Shown in pieces: positions 41,772 to 50,446 of a DNA stretch of 64,000 bases. The position numbers and the translations under genes are program-made. The first letter of the stretch is position 1, and each line of letters opens with the position of its first letter. The DNA comes from Acinetobacter pittii (GTDB lineage: Bacteria > Pseudomonadota > Gammaproteobacteria > Pseudomonadales > Moraxellaceae), in contig NZ_CP139249.1 of the NCBI RefSeq assembly GCF_034064985.1, positions 3,814,889-3,878,888 on the forward strand, given 5' to 3'. The notes beneath the pieces are model-generated. The model made no database searches and was not told the origin of the DNA. It saw nothing but the letters and a program-made list of their open reading frames with translations.

Positions 41772-42134
41772 ATGAGTTATTATCATATCCTGATTGAAGT
41801 AAATGATCATATCAGCACAATTGAACAGACTCGCGATATTGAACTGTTTGATATTATTGAAATTAAACCATACCTCCATTCTATTTTAATTCCCTTTTTC
41901 AATGAGCATGAAATCGAGCTTGAGGATGAAAATATCGAATATAAAGATATTCTCCATCTTGAAGTAAAACAGACTCTGTTACCGATTGAACATTTAATTG
42001 AAGAAGAGCAAAAGCAATTACCAAGTGATACTGATGTCACGATCACTGCGTATGAAATCTTTAATGATCGTGACTTAAGCCAAGATGTTACTTCGGTTAT
42101 TTTTGATATTTTGGAAGCGGTTAAATTAGAGTAG
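41772..42134 (+). CDS. conserved hypothetical acidic protein
   Basis: This 120-residue protein has no signal peptide or membrane span, is acidic (many Glu, Asp, Ile) and is probably cytoplasmic. It begins MSYYHILIEVNDHISTIEQTRDIELFDI and ends EILEAVKLE-like. I do not recognise a family. The ATG at 41772 follows a GGAG site; an in-frame ATG at 41733 is possible but lacks one. It is flanked by an inverted repeat upstream and a strong bidirectional terminator downstream, convergent with the transglycosylase gene. Confidence 0.75.
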   Translation: MSYYHILIEVNDHISTIEQTRDIELFDIIEIKPYLHSILIPFFNEHEIELEDENIEYKDILHLEVKQTLLPIEHLIEEEQKQLPSDTDVTITAYEIFNDRDLSQDVTSVIFDILEAVKLE

Positions 42135-42154
42135 TAATCGTACATAAGTGCCTA

Positions 42155-42185
42155 TAAAAAAGGTCTGCATAAGCAGACCTTTTTT
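42155..42185. terminator. bidirectional terminator
   Basis: AAAAAAGGTCTGC / GCAGACCTTTTTT (loop ATAA) between convergent genes. Confidence 0.9.
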
Positions 42186-42197
42186 ATTATTTTCAAT

Positions 42198-43490
42198 TTA
42201 TTGCATCATTTTTTGCGCTTGTTCTTGACGGAATGCGCGTAAAATTTGTTGCCCTGCCCGTCCCGTTGGGTTTAAACCTAAACGAGTTTGTTCTTGACGA
42301 ATAGCTACGCGGGTTTTATCTCCAATAAGGCCGTCAACTGCACCAATATCATAGCCACGGTTAATCAAAAACTGTTGGATTTCACGACGTTCTGCACGTG
42401 AAGTTCCCGGATCATCAGTGGGCCAAGACGCAACAAATGGACCAGCACCTTTTAAACGATCAGATAAATGTGCAATCGCAAGCCCATAACTTTCCGCAGC
42501 GTTATAGCTGTAAATAGCATCAAAATTCTTAAATACTAAAAATACTGGACCATTTACACCTGCAGGTGCCATTAAACCCGCTGAAGTATTGCCAGATAAA
42601 GCCCCTTGAACAAGTGGAGAATCATCAATTCGGGTCACCCCTCGTGCACTCCAGCTACTTAAAGCTTTCTTTGAACGTCGCCCTTCTCCATCAATTGACA
42701 TACCTTGGGGAACTTTGACTTCAAAACCCCACGGCATTCCTGTTTGCCAACCTGCTTTATTTAAGAAATTAGCAGTTGAAGCCAGTGCATCAGCTGTACT
42801 AGAAACTAAATCTCGACGACCATCTCCATCAAAATCAACCGCTAAACGTTCATAAGTAGACGGCATAAATTGGGTGTGACCAAATGCCCCAGCCCATGAA
42901 CCCTTTAATTGATCTTCGGTTAAGTCACCACGTTGTAAAATACGCATGGTGGCAAAGAATTCAGTACGGAAATAACTTTGTCGACGCCCTTCGCAACTTA
43001 AAGTTCCGAGCGCTTGTAATAAAGGATATTTTCCAGAAATATCACCAAAATTACTTTCAACCCCCCACACTGCCACAATTGTTTCTGGTGGTACACCGTA
43101 AGTTTGAGAAGCACGATTTAAAACATCGCGATGTTGCGCCAGTTTTTGTTTACCAAGCTCAACGCGCTCTTCATCAACTAGACCAGAAAGATAATCCCAA
43201 ATTGGTGTCGAAAATTCTGGTTGATAGTTTAATTTATCAATAACTGAATAATCTGGGGTCAAGTTTTGGGTATAACGATCATAAGTTGTACCCGATACTC
43301 CAGCAGCAATTGCTTGAGAACGTAAATTTGCCAAACAGCTTTGGAAATTATTATTAGGTGTATAATCTTCACTCGTCACTACTGGAACAGTAGCACTGCT
43401 AGATATTGTAGAACCATTAATTACGAGCTCTGCTTGAGCCTGAGTCATCGCTAAAAATACAGAGCCAACAATACAAGAAAAACGTCGCAT
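42198..43490 (-). CDS. lytic murein transglycosylase (MltB family)
   Basis: This 430-residue exported protein has a signal peptide (MRRFSCIVGSVFLAMTQAQA). The MltB-type lysozyme-like domain (about 45-345) has catalytic Glu in GVESNFGD and FGHTQFMPSTYERLAVDFDGDGRRDL. A C-terminal peptidoglycan-binding domain (about 360-422: IQQFLINRGYDIGAVDGLIGDKTRVAIRQEQ) follows. It cleaves MurNAc-GlcNAc bonds to 1,6-anhydro ends. There is no lipobox, so it is periplasmic and soluble, closer to soluble MltB-like enzymes. Its start abuts the origin-like repeat region (43491-44175), which must also contain its promoter. Confidence 0.93.
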   Translation of the reverse strand: MRRFSCIVGSVFLAMTQAQAELVINGSTISSSATVPVVTSEDYTPNNNFQSCLANLRSQAIAAGVSGTTYDRYTQNLTPDYSVIDKLNYQPEFSTPIWDYLSGLVDEERVELGKQKLAQHRDVLNRASQTYGVPPETIVAVWGVESNFGDISGKYPLLQALGTLSCEGRRQSYFRTEFFATMRILQRGDLTEDQLKGSWAGAFGHTQFMPSTYERLAVDFDGDGRRDLVSSTADALASTANFLNKAGWQTGMPWGFEVKVPQGMSIDGEGRRSKKALSSWSARGVTRIDDSPLVQGALSGNTSAGLMAPAGVNGPVFLVFKNFDAIYSYNAAESYGLAIAHLSDRLKGAGPFVASWPTDDPGTSRAERREIQQFLINRGYDIGAVDGLIGDKTRVAIRQEQTRLGLNPTGRAGQQILRAFRQEQAQKMMQ

Positions 43491-43507
43491 ATTATCCTAG
43501 TTCAATT

Positions 43508-43730
43508 TTTAAATTTAAATTTGTAAGTACCATACCATTATGAGTCCAAAATTTCAGAGAGAAAACGTAAATTTGAATTCATAATCTCTACTTTAAATTC
43601 ATTCCCCATGTTTTAAATTCAAACTTTCTACTTTATTTTTAAATTTAAAAATTTCTTAATCCAAATTATAAGTTTTGAATTCAAAAAATAACCTCAAGTT
43701 TAAATTCAAAAACACTTCTTTAAATTTAAA
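43508..43730. repeat. 12-mer repeat block, left of DnaA-box pair
   Basis: Six exact and two near copies of TTTRAATTYAAA (TTTAAATTTAAA, TTTAAATTCAAA, TTTGAATTCAAA) occur in 223 bp, at starts 43508, 43572, 43592, 43612, 43638, 43674, 43699 and 43719. Confidence 0.85.
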
Positions 43731-43747
43731 CCGTAAATAATACTTTT

Positions 43748-43767
43748 TGTGGATAACTTTATCCACA
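43748..43767. promoter_or_regulatory. inverted pair of perfect DnaA boxes
   Basis: TGTGGATAA and TTATCCACA separated by CT form a 20-bp near-palindrome of two consensus DnaA boxes, at the centre of the repeat region. Confidence 0.85.
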
Positions 43768-43861
43768 ATACAGCAAAAAGCTTCTATTTCTTAATGCTAT
43801 TCCATATTCTCTTATTATTTATTAAATATTAACACCCAGCACAATCACAGCAATCCGCACT

Positions 43862-44124
43862 TTTAAATTTAAAAATCAGCCAAAATTTTTAAATTCAAAA
43901 CCTCATACCAATAGACTTCTATTTTTGAATTTAAAAACCCACCTACCTTTCTCATTTAAATTTAAAAATACTTTTGTGGATAACTAATTTTAAATTCAAA
44001 AACAACCAAGACTGCCTTTTATGGTTTTAAATTCAAATTACAGAAGCTTTTTTAAATTCAAAATTTCCAATTAAAGTTATCCACACCCCAAAATATGCAT
44101 ATTCTACTATTTTTTAAATTTAAA
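43862..44124. repeat. 12-mer repeat block, right of DnaA-box pair
   Basis: Eight exact copies of TTTRAATTYAAA in 263 bp (starts 43862, 43888, 43924, 43955, 43989, 44026, 44051, 44113), interleaved with two further DnaA boxes at 43975-43983 and 44077-44085. Confidence 0.85.
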
Positions 44125-44130
44125 AAATAA

Positions 44131-44158
44131 AAAAAAGCGATCCGAAGATCGCTTTTTA
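44131..44158 (-). terminator. terminator of purE-purK operon
   Basis: AAAAAGCGATC / GATCGCTTTTT (loop CGAA) with a minus-strand T-run, 18 bp past the purK stop. Confidence 0.87.
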
Positions 44159-44175
44159 GAAAATTAAAAATACTT

Positions 44176-45297
44176 TTAGAGGGTCATATCTGCTGTTAAA
44201 GCAAGTGGTTCTGGCAAAATTTCTGCCAATTGACGGCATAAATTCGTCAATTCATTACTATCCACAGGCATTAAAGTGATATGGCCTAATTTACGGCCAG
44301 CACGTTCTGACTTGTTATAAAGATGCAGATGAGCACCATTTAAGGCAAGTACATCCTCAGTTTTAGGATGTTGACCAATAATATTGATCATAACCGTTGG
44401 GCGAACAACTTCTGTTGAGCCTAATGGTAAGCCTGCAACAGCTCGAATATGGTTTTCAAACTGAGAACAAACCGCGCCTTCAATTGACCAGTGGCCGGAG
44501 TTATGCACACGTGGTGCCATCTCATTTGCACACAAGCCTTGTTCTGTCACAAATAGCTCGAGAGTCAGCACACCAACATAGTTAAGATGATTCAACAAAC
44601 GCGTAATGTAGTCTTGAGCAATTGGTTGTAAAGCTTCACTATTCGGTGCAGGAACAATTGAATGCGATAAAATACCATTGTGATGATGGTTTTCAGCTAA
44701 TGGCCAAGTCTTCACTTCACCATTTTGGCCACGTACTGCAATAATCGAAACTTCGCGAGAAAATTTCACAAAGCTTTCAGCCACTAAGCTTTTTGCAGGA
44801 CCAAGTTCAGCCCACGCCGTATCAATCTGGTCTTCTGAACGAAGTACAAACTGACCTTTACCGTCATATCCACCAGTTGCAGTCTTAAGCACAATCGGTA
44901 AACCAAGCTCAGCAACAGCCTTTTTCAAGCTTTCTAGACTATCTACAGCACGATACGGCGCTACAGGAATAGTAAGCTCATCAAACAATGCTTTTTCTGA
45001 CAAACGATTTTGTGCAGTTGCTAAAGCAACACGGGGAGGGTGCAATGCTTTGGTTTGTGTTAAAACATCCACATCTTCAACGGGCGTATTTTCAAACTCA
45101 AGACTAAAAACATCAGCACTTTCAATAAACTGCTTTAAACCTTGCTCATCTTGGCTAGAAAAGACTTGGCCTAAAACACCTGCTGGACAATCTGTATTTG
45201 CTTCAAAAAAAGTACACTGAATATTTAATGGTAATGCTGCTTGAGCCATCATTCGGCCCAGTTGCCCACCACCAAAAATACCGATAGTTTTATCCAT
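44176..45297 (-). CDS. purK: 5-(carboxyamino)imidazole ribonucleotide synthase
   Basis: This 373-residue ATP-grasp enzyme has an N-terminal pre-ATP-grasp loop (GIFGGGQLGRMMAQAA, 6-21), the ATP-grasp core with LKTATGGYDGKGQ (about 137-149) and EMAPRVHNSGHWSIEGA near 258-274. It makes N5-CAIR from AIR, ATP and bicarbonate in purine synthesis. It is encoded 9 bp after purE, the usual order; both are needed for the CAIR step. Length is slightly above E. coli PurK (355). Confidence 0.96.
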   Translation of the reverse strand: MDKTIGIFGGGQLGRMMAQAALPLNIQCTFFEANTDCPAGVLGQVFSSQDEQGLKQFIESADVFSLEFENTPVEDVDVLTQTKALHPPRVALATAQNRLSEKALFDELTIPVAPYRAVDSLESLKKAVAELGLPIVLKTATGGYDGKGQFVLRSEDQIDTAWAELGPAKSLVAESFVKFSREVSIIAVRGQNGEVKTWPLAENHHHNGILSHSIVPAPNSEALQPIAQDYITRLLNHLNYVGVLTLELFVTEQGLCANEMAPRVHNSGHWSIEGAVCSQFENHIRAVAGLPLGSTEVVRPTVMINIIGQHPKTEDVLALNGAHLHLYNKSERAGRKLGHITLMPVDSNELTNLCRQLAEILPEPLALTADMTL

Positions 45298-45306
45298 CTC
45301 AGCCTC

Positions 45307-45822
45307 TTACACCTGACCCGGAATATTTTTGCTTGCAACTTTATCAGTTTGTGCAGCGCGGAAATCAGCAACATTCTTTGCGATTTCAGGACGAGTTAAA
45401 CCTAAGATTTGTGCCGCCATGATTGCAGCATTCGTCGCACCAGCTGGACCAATTGCTAAAGTACCAACGGCGATACCTGCTGGCATTTGTACAATTGAAA
45501 GCAAAGAATCTACACCATTTAAAATTGATGATTTAACTGGCACACCCAAAACTGGTAAATCAGTTTTTGCGGCACACATTCCAGGTAAATGCGCTGCACC
45601 ACCTGCACCAGCAATAATCACTTGAATACCGCGATCACGCGCAGTTTCTGCGTATTCAAATAAACGGTCTGGAGTACGATGAGCAGATACCACTTCCGCT
45701 TCAAATGGGACACCAAGCTGTTTAAGCATATTGGCTGTGTTTTCGAGAGTTGCCCAATCAGATTGAGAACCCATAATAATTCCAACGAGAGGTTGAGCGT
45801 CTTGTGCTGCGGCCGCATTCAT
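45307..45822 (-). CDS. purE: N5-carboxyaminoimidazole ribonucleotide mutase
   Basis: This 171-residue PurE of class I has [17 protein letters not shown] (about 14-30), the active-site SAHRTPDR loop and [11 protein letters not shown]. It converts N5-CAIR to CAIR. A short Ala/Gln-rich N-terminal tail precedes the fold. It is the first gene of the purE-purK operon. The 280 bp upstream should hold its promoter; I do not see a clear PurR box. Confidence 0.96.
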   Translation of the reverse strand: MNAAAAQDAQPLVGIIMGSQSDWATLENTANMLKQLGVPFEAEVVSAHRTPDRLFEYAETARDRGIQVIIAGAGGAAHLPGMCAAKTDLPVLGVPVKSSILNGVDSLLSIVQMPAGIAVGTLAIGPAGATNAAIMAAQILGLTRPEIAKNVADFRAAQTDKVASKNIPGQV

Positions 45823-46057
45823 TGCTAATGTTCCAGAGACAAAAGTAAAAGAAGATAAATCTCGACGAGAGCCAAGTTTTAAATGGTTCGGAAGCCCATT
45901 ATTATAGACTGATTTTTCATCTCACGAAAATTTAACTGATCAGCTCTGTGAATATTTTTATTCTCATAAAAAATTGCCATGCTTTAAAAGTGCCACATTC
46001 TCAAATTTTATTAATATTATTTAAACATTCTGCAAGATCATCAAGGATTTGGAAGAT

Positions 46058-46099
46058 TAAGAGCTTGTATTGAATAATTGATTCACTACAAGCTCTTAC
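46058..46099. repeat. long perfect inverted repeat
   Basis: TAAGAGCTTGTA and TACAAGCTCTTA form a 12-bp perfect stem with an 18-base loop, just past the 3' end of the DMT gene (minus strand). There is no T-run. It may stabilise the transcript end or be a remnant of a short mobile repeat. Confidence 0.55.
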
Positions 46100-46102
46100 A
46101 GA

Positions 46103-46471
46103 TTATTGGCTTCTAAATACGAAATAAACACAACCAAATAGACATAACATCGCCCATAAATAATCGAGTTTAAATGGCTGTTTAAACAAGAAAATCATAA
46201 ATGGTACAAACACAACCAGCGTGACCACTTCTTGAGTGATCTTCATTTCACCGAGCAACCAACCTTGTGCACTCAATATACGAGTAGCGGGAATCATAAA
46301 ACTGTATTCAAGTAAGGCAATAATCCAACCGAATAGGATTGCTTGCCAAATGGGAGCATGGTGTAAAAATTTGAGATGCCCGTACCATGCGAGCGTCATA
46401 AAGCAATTAGAGATAATTAAGAGAGCAAAAGCTAAAACCGTTGGGCTCAAAGGCACATCCTTCATCATCAC
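46103..46471 (-). CDS. small DMT-type membrane protein (DUF486)
   Basis: This 122-residue protein has four hydrophobic helices (about 12-30, 41-58, 75-93 and 99-117), reading as the DUF486/DMT family (AFALLIISNCFMTLAWYGHLKF, WIIALLEYSFMIPATR, LKITQEVVTLVVF-like). Such small four-helix proteins resemble SMR-type exporters, but the DUF486 substrate is unknown. It lies alone between purE and mpl. Three in-frame ATG codons begin the frame, so the start is uncertain by two residues. Confidence 0.88.
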   Translation of the reverse strand: MMMKDVPLSPTVLAFALLIISNCFMTLAWYGHLKFLHHAPIWQAILFGWIIALLEYSFMIPATRILSAQGWLLGEMKITQEVVTLVVFVPFMIFLFKQPFKLDYLWAMLCLFGCVYFVFRSQ

Positions 46472-46707
46472 GATGATTTAAGAATTAATATGGATCAAAA
46501 ATATTATAAAAGATAAAACTGTAATTCAGCTTAAATCGAAAAAATAAAGATGTGCTTTTGTTAGGGGCCTCAAACACATAGAACAACAACGATTTTTGAC
46601 TATCTTTTCGAGTTTAGCCTTGCTATCGTTGCTGGCAAATTTATCAATAATGCACACACAGCAATTCATTTTAATGTTGTGTACAAAAGCAGTGGAGAAG
46701 GCGAGCA

Positions 46708-48081
46708 ATGCATCTGCATATCTTGGGTATTTGTGGCACTTTTATGGGCTCTTTAGCACTTTTGGCTCGTGATTTAGGACATAAGGTAACTGGTTCCGAT
46801 TTAAACGTTTACCCACCGATGTCTACCCAGTTAGAAAATGCAGGCATTACACTCATGCAAGGCTATGACCGTAGTCATTTACAGCCTCATCCGGACTTGG
46901 TTATTGTCGGCAATGCCATGAAACGTGGTATTGATGCTGTCGAATACATGCTAAACGAAGGCCTGCCATATATTTCTGGTCCACAGTTCCTTGCCGATCA
47001 TGTTTTACAAGGTAAACACGTACTTGGTGTAGCAGGTACTCACGGAAAAACTACTACTACAACCATGTTAGCTTGGGTACTTGATCAAGCTGGTTTAAAT
47101 CCGGGCTTTTTAATTGGTGGTGTTCCACTTGGTTTTAGTGAAAGTGCACGTTTAGGGGGTGGCAAATACTTCTGCGTTGAAGCCGATGAATATGACTCAG
47201 CTTTCTTTGATAAACGTTCTAAGTTTGTTCATTATCACCCAAAAACGGCGATTTTAAATAACCTTGAATTTGACCATGCCGATATTTTTGATGACCTAGC
47301 AGCGATTCAAAAGCAGTTCCATCATCTTGTGCGTACTATTCCAAGTGAAGGTCGTATTATTGCGCCAATTACTGAAACGCATATTGATGAAGTGCTTGAA
47401 ATGGGCTGCTGGACGCCAGTAATTCGTACAAGTTTAGAAGCAAATGAAAAAGCTGCTTTGTCTGCCGAACTCATTTCAATTGATGGTAGCCATTTTAAAG
47501 TACTCGAAAATGGCAAAGTAGTTGGCGAAGTGAAGTGGAGCATGACAGGGCAACATAGCGTAGCAAATGCTTTGGCAACAATCGCAGCCGCTCAACATGT
47601 GGGTGTTTCGCTTGAACAAGCTTGTGTAGCTTTGTCTAACTTTGGTGGTGTAAAACGCCGTATGGAGTTACTCGGCACAGTCAATGGTATTGAGGTTTAT
47701 GATGACTTTGCTCACCATCCAACAGCAATTGACACCACTTTAGATGGCGCACGCAAACGTTTAGGCGAACGTCGTTTATGGGCCATTATTGAACCACGTT
47801 CAAATACGATGCGTATGGGCAGTCATAAAGATGGCTTAGCACATTCAGCACGCTTAGCAGACGAAGTGATCTGGTATCAGCCAGAAGGCTTAGATTGGGA
47901 TCTACAACCAGTGATTGAAGCTGCTTCTAACCATGCTCAAGTGAGCCGTTCACTTGATGAAATTATTGAACGTATTGTTAATGAAGCAGGTGAGGGCGAT
48001 GCCGTTGTGATTATGTCTAATGGTGGCTTCGGTGGCTTACATCAAAAATTAATGAGCGCATTAAAAGCGAAAGCTGCTTAA
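46708..48081 (+). CDS. mpl: UDP-N-acetylmuramate:L-alanyl-gamma-D-glutamyl-meso-diaminopimelate ligase
   Basis: This 457-residue Mur-family ligase has an N-terminal Rossmann domain (HILGICGTFMGSLALLARDLGHKVTGSD), ATP loop GTHGKTTTT (about 110-118), and the Mur middle-domain residues EADEYDSAFFDKRSKF and HHPTAI. It re-attaches recycled tripeptide to UDP-MurNAc, so it serves the same cell-wall recycling as MupP at 7.4 kb. Length is as in E. coli Mpl (457). It is monocistronic with a strong bidirectional terminator. Confidence 0.96.
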   Translation: MHLHILGICGTFMGSLALLARDLGHKVTGSDLNVYPPMSTQLENAGITLMQGYDRSHLQPHPDLVIVGNAMKRGIDAVEYMLNEGLPYISGPQFLADHVLQGKHVLGVAGTHGKTTTTTMLAWVLDQAGLNPGFLIGGVPLGFSESARLGGGKYFCVEADEYDSAFFDKRSKFVHYHPKTAILNNLEFDHADIFDDLAAIQKQFHHLVRTIPSEGRIIAPITETHIDEVLEMGCWTPVIRTSLEANEKAALSAELISIDGSHFKVLENGKVVGEVKWSMTGQHSVANALATIAAAQHVGVSLEQACVALSNFGGVKRRMELLGTVNGIEVYDDFAHHPTAIDTTLDGARKRLGERRLWAIIEPRSNTMRMGSHKDGLAHSARLADEVIWYQPEGLDWDLQPVIEAASNHAQVSRSLDEIIERIVNEAGEGDAVVIMSNGGFGGLHQKLMSALKAKAA

Positions 48082-48103
48082 CTTCCGCTTTAGATGATTC
48101 AAT

Positions 48104-48137
48104 AAAAAACGGGTTTCAAATTGAAACCCGTTTTTTA
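48104..48137. terminator. bidirectional terminator, mpl / ltrA
   Basis: AAAAACGGGTTTCAA / TTGAAACCCGTTTTT stem with A and T flanks between convergent genes. Confidence 0.9.
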
Positions 48138-48147
48138 TCAGTGACTT

Positions 48148-49332
48148 TTAAATCTTTTCTGGCTCTATATTGACCATAAATTTATTAGAAACCATTAAAC
48201 GTAAACTATAGACAATGCCCATCGCAAAAACGCTATATCCCACGTTATTACAAATAAATGGGATACATAAAATAATCAGCGCTGTGATCGGGTAAAACCA
48301 TTTCGTGATGCCAGATAAGCATTGGAACTCATAAAGTATCCAAATACAGGTGGTATAAATTACTACACTCACCGCAACAACTATTCCCATATATAAATCA
48401 GAAATATGCGCATGATGGGTTGTAACATCCACGGCAGCAGCAAGCGCTGCACCTACTGCAGCAATACTGACAAAAACAAAATAATGGCCATAACCCCAAA
48501 CAAAAGGACGTACACCTTTAACATGATGGTGTTGTTCACTGCGATCGAAATAAGCCCACCACATTGCGAACATGAGCATCAATCCACCCACCATCAAGAA
48601 AATGGCGGGGATATTCATTGATTGAGCGGCTAAAGCATCTCGTATGGCATTAAAACTACCGACAATCGACTCACCCAACACAATAATTGTGAGTAGGGCA
48701 TAACGTTCTACAATATGATGAGGATGCCACGGCGTTGGAGAATATTTTTCTGCATAGATTGGAACAAATAACTCCACTACAACCAGAAATAAAAATAGAG
48801 GTATTGAAAGTACATGAGCAAAGTTAGCCACAAGCCAGCCAATTTGTACTAAGACTATACCTATTGCATAGCGATAAGCCGTAACTCGCCTTTCAGGATC
48901 ATGTTTTGCTGCTCTGAGCCACTGAGTCACCAAGGTCATGCGCATGATCACATAACCGATAATGATTACATCAAAATCCTGACTGTGAAACACATCAGGA
49001 ATACCCGCAGCCATGACCAATGAACCTACAATCTGCACAAAGGTAAGGCAGCGATACAAAGCATCATCGTTATCGTAAGCTGAAGCAAACCATGAAAAAT
49101 TCATCCAGGCCCACCATAGCGCAAAAAATACCATCAGGTAGCTTGGCAGTGCATGCCAGAGGTGATTTTCAATAATCGCGTGGTGTAACTGCTGACCAGC
49201 TGTTGCAATTGCGACTACAAAAATTAAATCAAACAATAATTCGAGGGGAGTCGCTGCTCTATGGGATTGTTTTGGATCTCTTGGAGATAGGGGCCTCAAA
49301 CTTAATTTTTTCTGTTTTTCTTGAGTAGTCAT
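48148..49332 (-). CDS. low-temperature requirement protein A (LtrA) family membrane protein
   Basis: This 394-residue integral membrane protein has about ten hydrophobic spans. The LtrA signature is at the N-terminus: RAATPLELLFDLIFVVAIATAGQQLHHAI, followed by WWAWMNFSWFASAYDNDDALYR. LtrA proteins are named from a Listeria cold-growth mutant; their transport role is unknown. The ATG at 49332 (MTTQEKQKK) starts a plausible cytoplasmic tail; an in-frame ATG at 49398 adds 22 residues of uncertain value. It is monocistronic. Confidence 0.86.
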   Translation of the reverse strand: MTTQEKQKKLSLRPLSPRDPKQSHRAATPLELLFDLIFVVAIATAGQQLHHAIIENHLWHALPSYLMVFFALWWAWMNFSWFASAYDNDDALYRCLTFVQIVGSLVMAAGIPDVFHSQDFDVIIIGYVIMRMTLVTQWLRAAKHDPERRVTAYRYAIGIVLVQIGWLVANFAHVLSIPLFLFLVVVELFVPIYAEKYSPTPWHPHHIVERYALLTIIVLGESIVGSFNAIRDALAAQSMNIPAIFLMVGGLMLMFAMWWAYFDRSEQHHHVKGVRPFVWGYGHYFVFVSIAAVGAALAAAVDVTTHHAHISDLYMGIVVAVSVVIYTTCIWILYEFQCLSGITKWFYPITALIILCIPFICNNVGYSVFAMGIVYSLRLMVSNKFMVNIEPEKI

Positions 49333-49533
49333 GAAATAACGTTCTCGTATAAAGTGCCGACACGTTAACACTTTAATCTCAACGCTTAGATCACGCATTA
49401 AAAATTATCTAGACCTGTTGTTTAATCTTTACCCATCAGCGAGCTATATTTCATTTTTGTGACAATTCTTTATCAAGCTATTAAGCTTAATTCTTTATCA
49501 TAGCTCACGTTTTTGTTCTTGTTTGGAATATGA

Positions 49534-50130
49534 ATGTCTTTAGAAACACTCAACCTTAGCTTATTCCATGTGATTAATGGGGCTCAGGATGCGAGTCAAT
49601 TTATCATTCGTCTTGCTATCTTTTTTGCTAATGATCTCCTCTATATTCTTTTATTCATCCTTACATTCTTATGGTTTTATGGCGATCAAGATTTAAAAAA
49701 TAGGGTCATTAAATCTGTCTTTTTAACCTGCGTATCGCTTTTAGTCGGTTATGTTATTTCTCTGTTTTATCATCACTCAAGGCCCTTTGTCATGGGTGTG
49801 GGTACTACTTTTATTGAACATGCACCAACAGCGTCTTTTCCAAGTAATCATATGCTGATTTTCAGCACCATTGCTTTATCTTATTTGTTTGCTCAGCGCA
49901 AAATGATTGGAATGATTCTGCTATTTTTGTCATTTGTGGTGGCGTGGTCACGTATTTATTTAGGTGTGCATTTTCCTTTAGACATGTTAGGGGCTTTTAT
50001 TGTCGCACTACTAGTCAATACAGCAGGTTATTACTTCTGGAATGCTTACGGTACAAGTTTGACCGCATTCTGTATTCACCTTTACCAAATTATATGCAAA
50101 CCGCTTTTAGACCGTGGTTTGATTAAATAA
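49534..50130 (+). CDS. PAP2-family phosphatase (undecaprenyl-diphosphatase-like)
   Basis: This 198-residue membrane phosphatase has about five hydrophobic spans and the three PAP2 motifs: HHSRPFVMG (with the motif-1 Arg-Pro), FPSNHML (motif 2 with catalytic His) and SRIYLGVHFPLDMLG (motif 3). It reads as the BcrC/YbjG type that removes a phosphate from undecaprenyl pyrophosphate at the periplasmic face, recycling the cell-wall lipid carrier. Other lipid phosphates are possible. The start ATG follows a GGAAT stretch; no operon partner. Confidence 0.87.
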   Translation: MSLETLNLSLFHVINGAQDASQFIIRLAIFFANDLLYILLFILTFLWFYGDQDLKNRVIKSVFLTCVSLLVGYVISLFYHHSRPFVMGVGTTFIEHAPTASFPSNHMLIFSTIALSYLFAQRKMIGMILLFLSFVVAWSRIYLGVHFPLDMLGAFIVALLVNTAGYYFWNAYGTSLTAFCIHLYQIICKPLLDRGLIK

Positions 50131-50243
50131 CCTATAGATTTTTTTATATTAAAACCACCACAATAAGTTCAGTTGCGTAATACAAAAAAATCTGCCATTC
50201 TATGTGAACTTGGATATGTTTTATCCAATACAGAATTTAGTTT

Positions 50244-50368
50244 GACAAGGGGAGTAGCCTCCTCCAAACATAACAGCAATGTTATGTGTCAGGTATCGTC
50301 AATACACTTTTATTAAAAAGTCGGTATCTGAGCATCGTGAAATTCATGATGTAGGCAAGACCTTGATC
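50244..50368 (+). ncRNA. yybP-ykoY-type (manganese) riboswitch upstream of terC
   Basis: The leader has the conserved 5' block CAAGGGGAGTAGCC (50246-50259) and the 3' block GCAAGACCTTG (50355-50365). Their ends, CAAGG and CCTTG, pair as helix P1. These are the invariant parts of the yybP-ykoY class, which binds Mn2+ and often controls TerC/Alx-type genes. The TerC start codon lies 79 bp after P1, with GGAGG at 50438-50442 available for translational control. A less likely reading would be an N-terminal extension of TerC, whose frame stays open through this RNA. Confidence 0.8.
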
Positions 50369-50446
50369 ATGTTGATACAGATGTTTATTCATCTGGCAAC
50401 TGGTCGAGGTTTTTTTATGCCCAATTGCCGGATGTATGGAGGATTT

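Larger units (their letters stand above)
43491..44175. other. gene-free, origin-like region with DnaA boxes and 12-mer repeats
   Basis: This is 685 bp with no gene. It holds four perfect DnaA boxes (TTATCCACA) at 43748-43756 (minus), 43759-43767 (plus), 43975-43983 (minus) and 44077-44085 (plus). The first two form the inverted pair TGTGGATAACTTTATCCACA. Fourteen exact copies of the palindromic 12-mer TTTRAATTYAAA start at 43508, 43612, 43638, 43674, 43699, 43719, 43862, 43888, 43924, 43955, 43989, 44026, 44051 and 44113. Two degenerate copies start at 43572 and 43592. Spacing is mostly 20-37 bp. The same elements occur before dnaA at 63.6-64 kb. The region resembles a replication origin, a DnaA-titration locus, or part of a bipartite origin. 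The purK terminator is at its right end. Confidence 0.8.

Noticed and set aside
46561..49299. Shared 14-mer TAGGGGCCTCAAAC upstream of mpl and within the LtrA gene
   Set aside because: One copy is coding, no longer similarity surrounds it, and a single short match over 64 kb is likely chance.
50279..50446. N-terminal extension of TerC
   Set aside because: The extra 56 codons overlap the riboswitch, and a strong ribosome site precedes the internal ATG at 50447.
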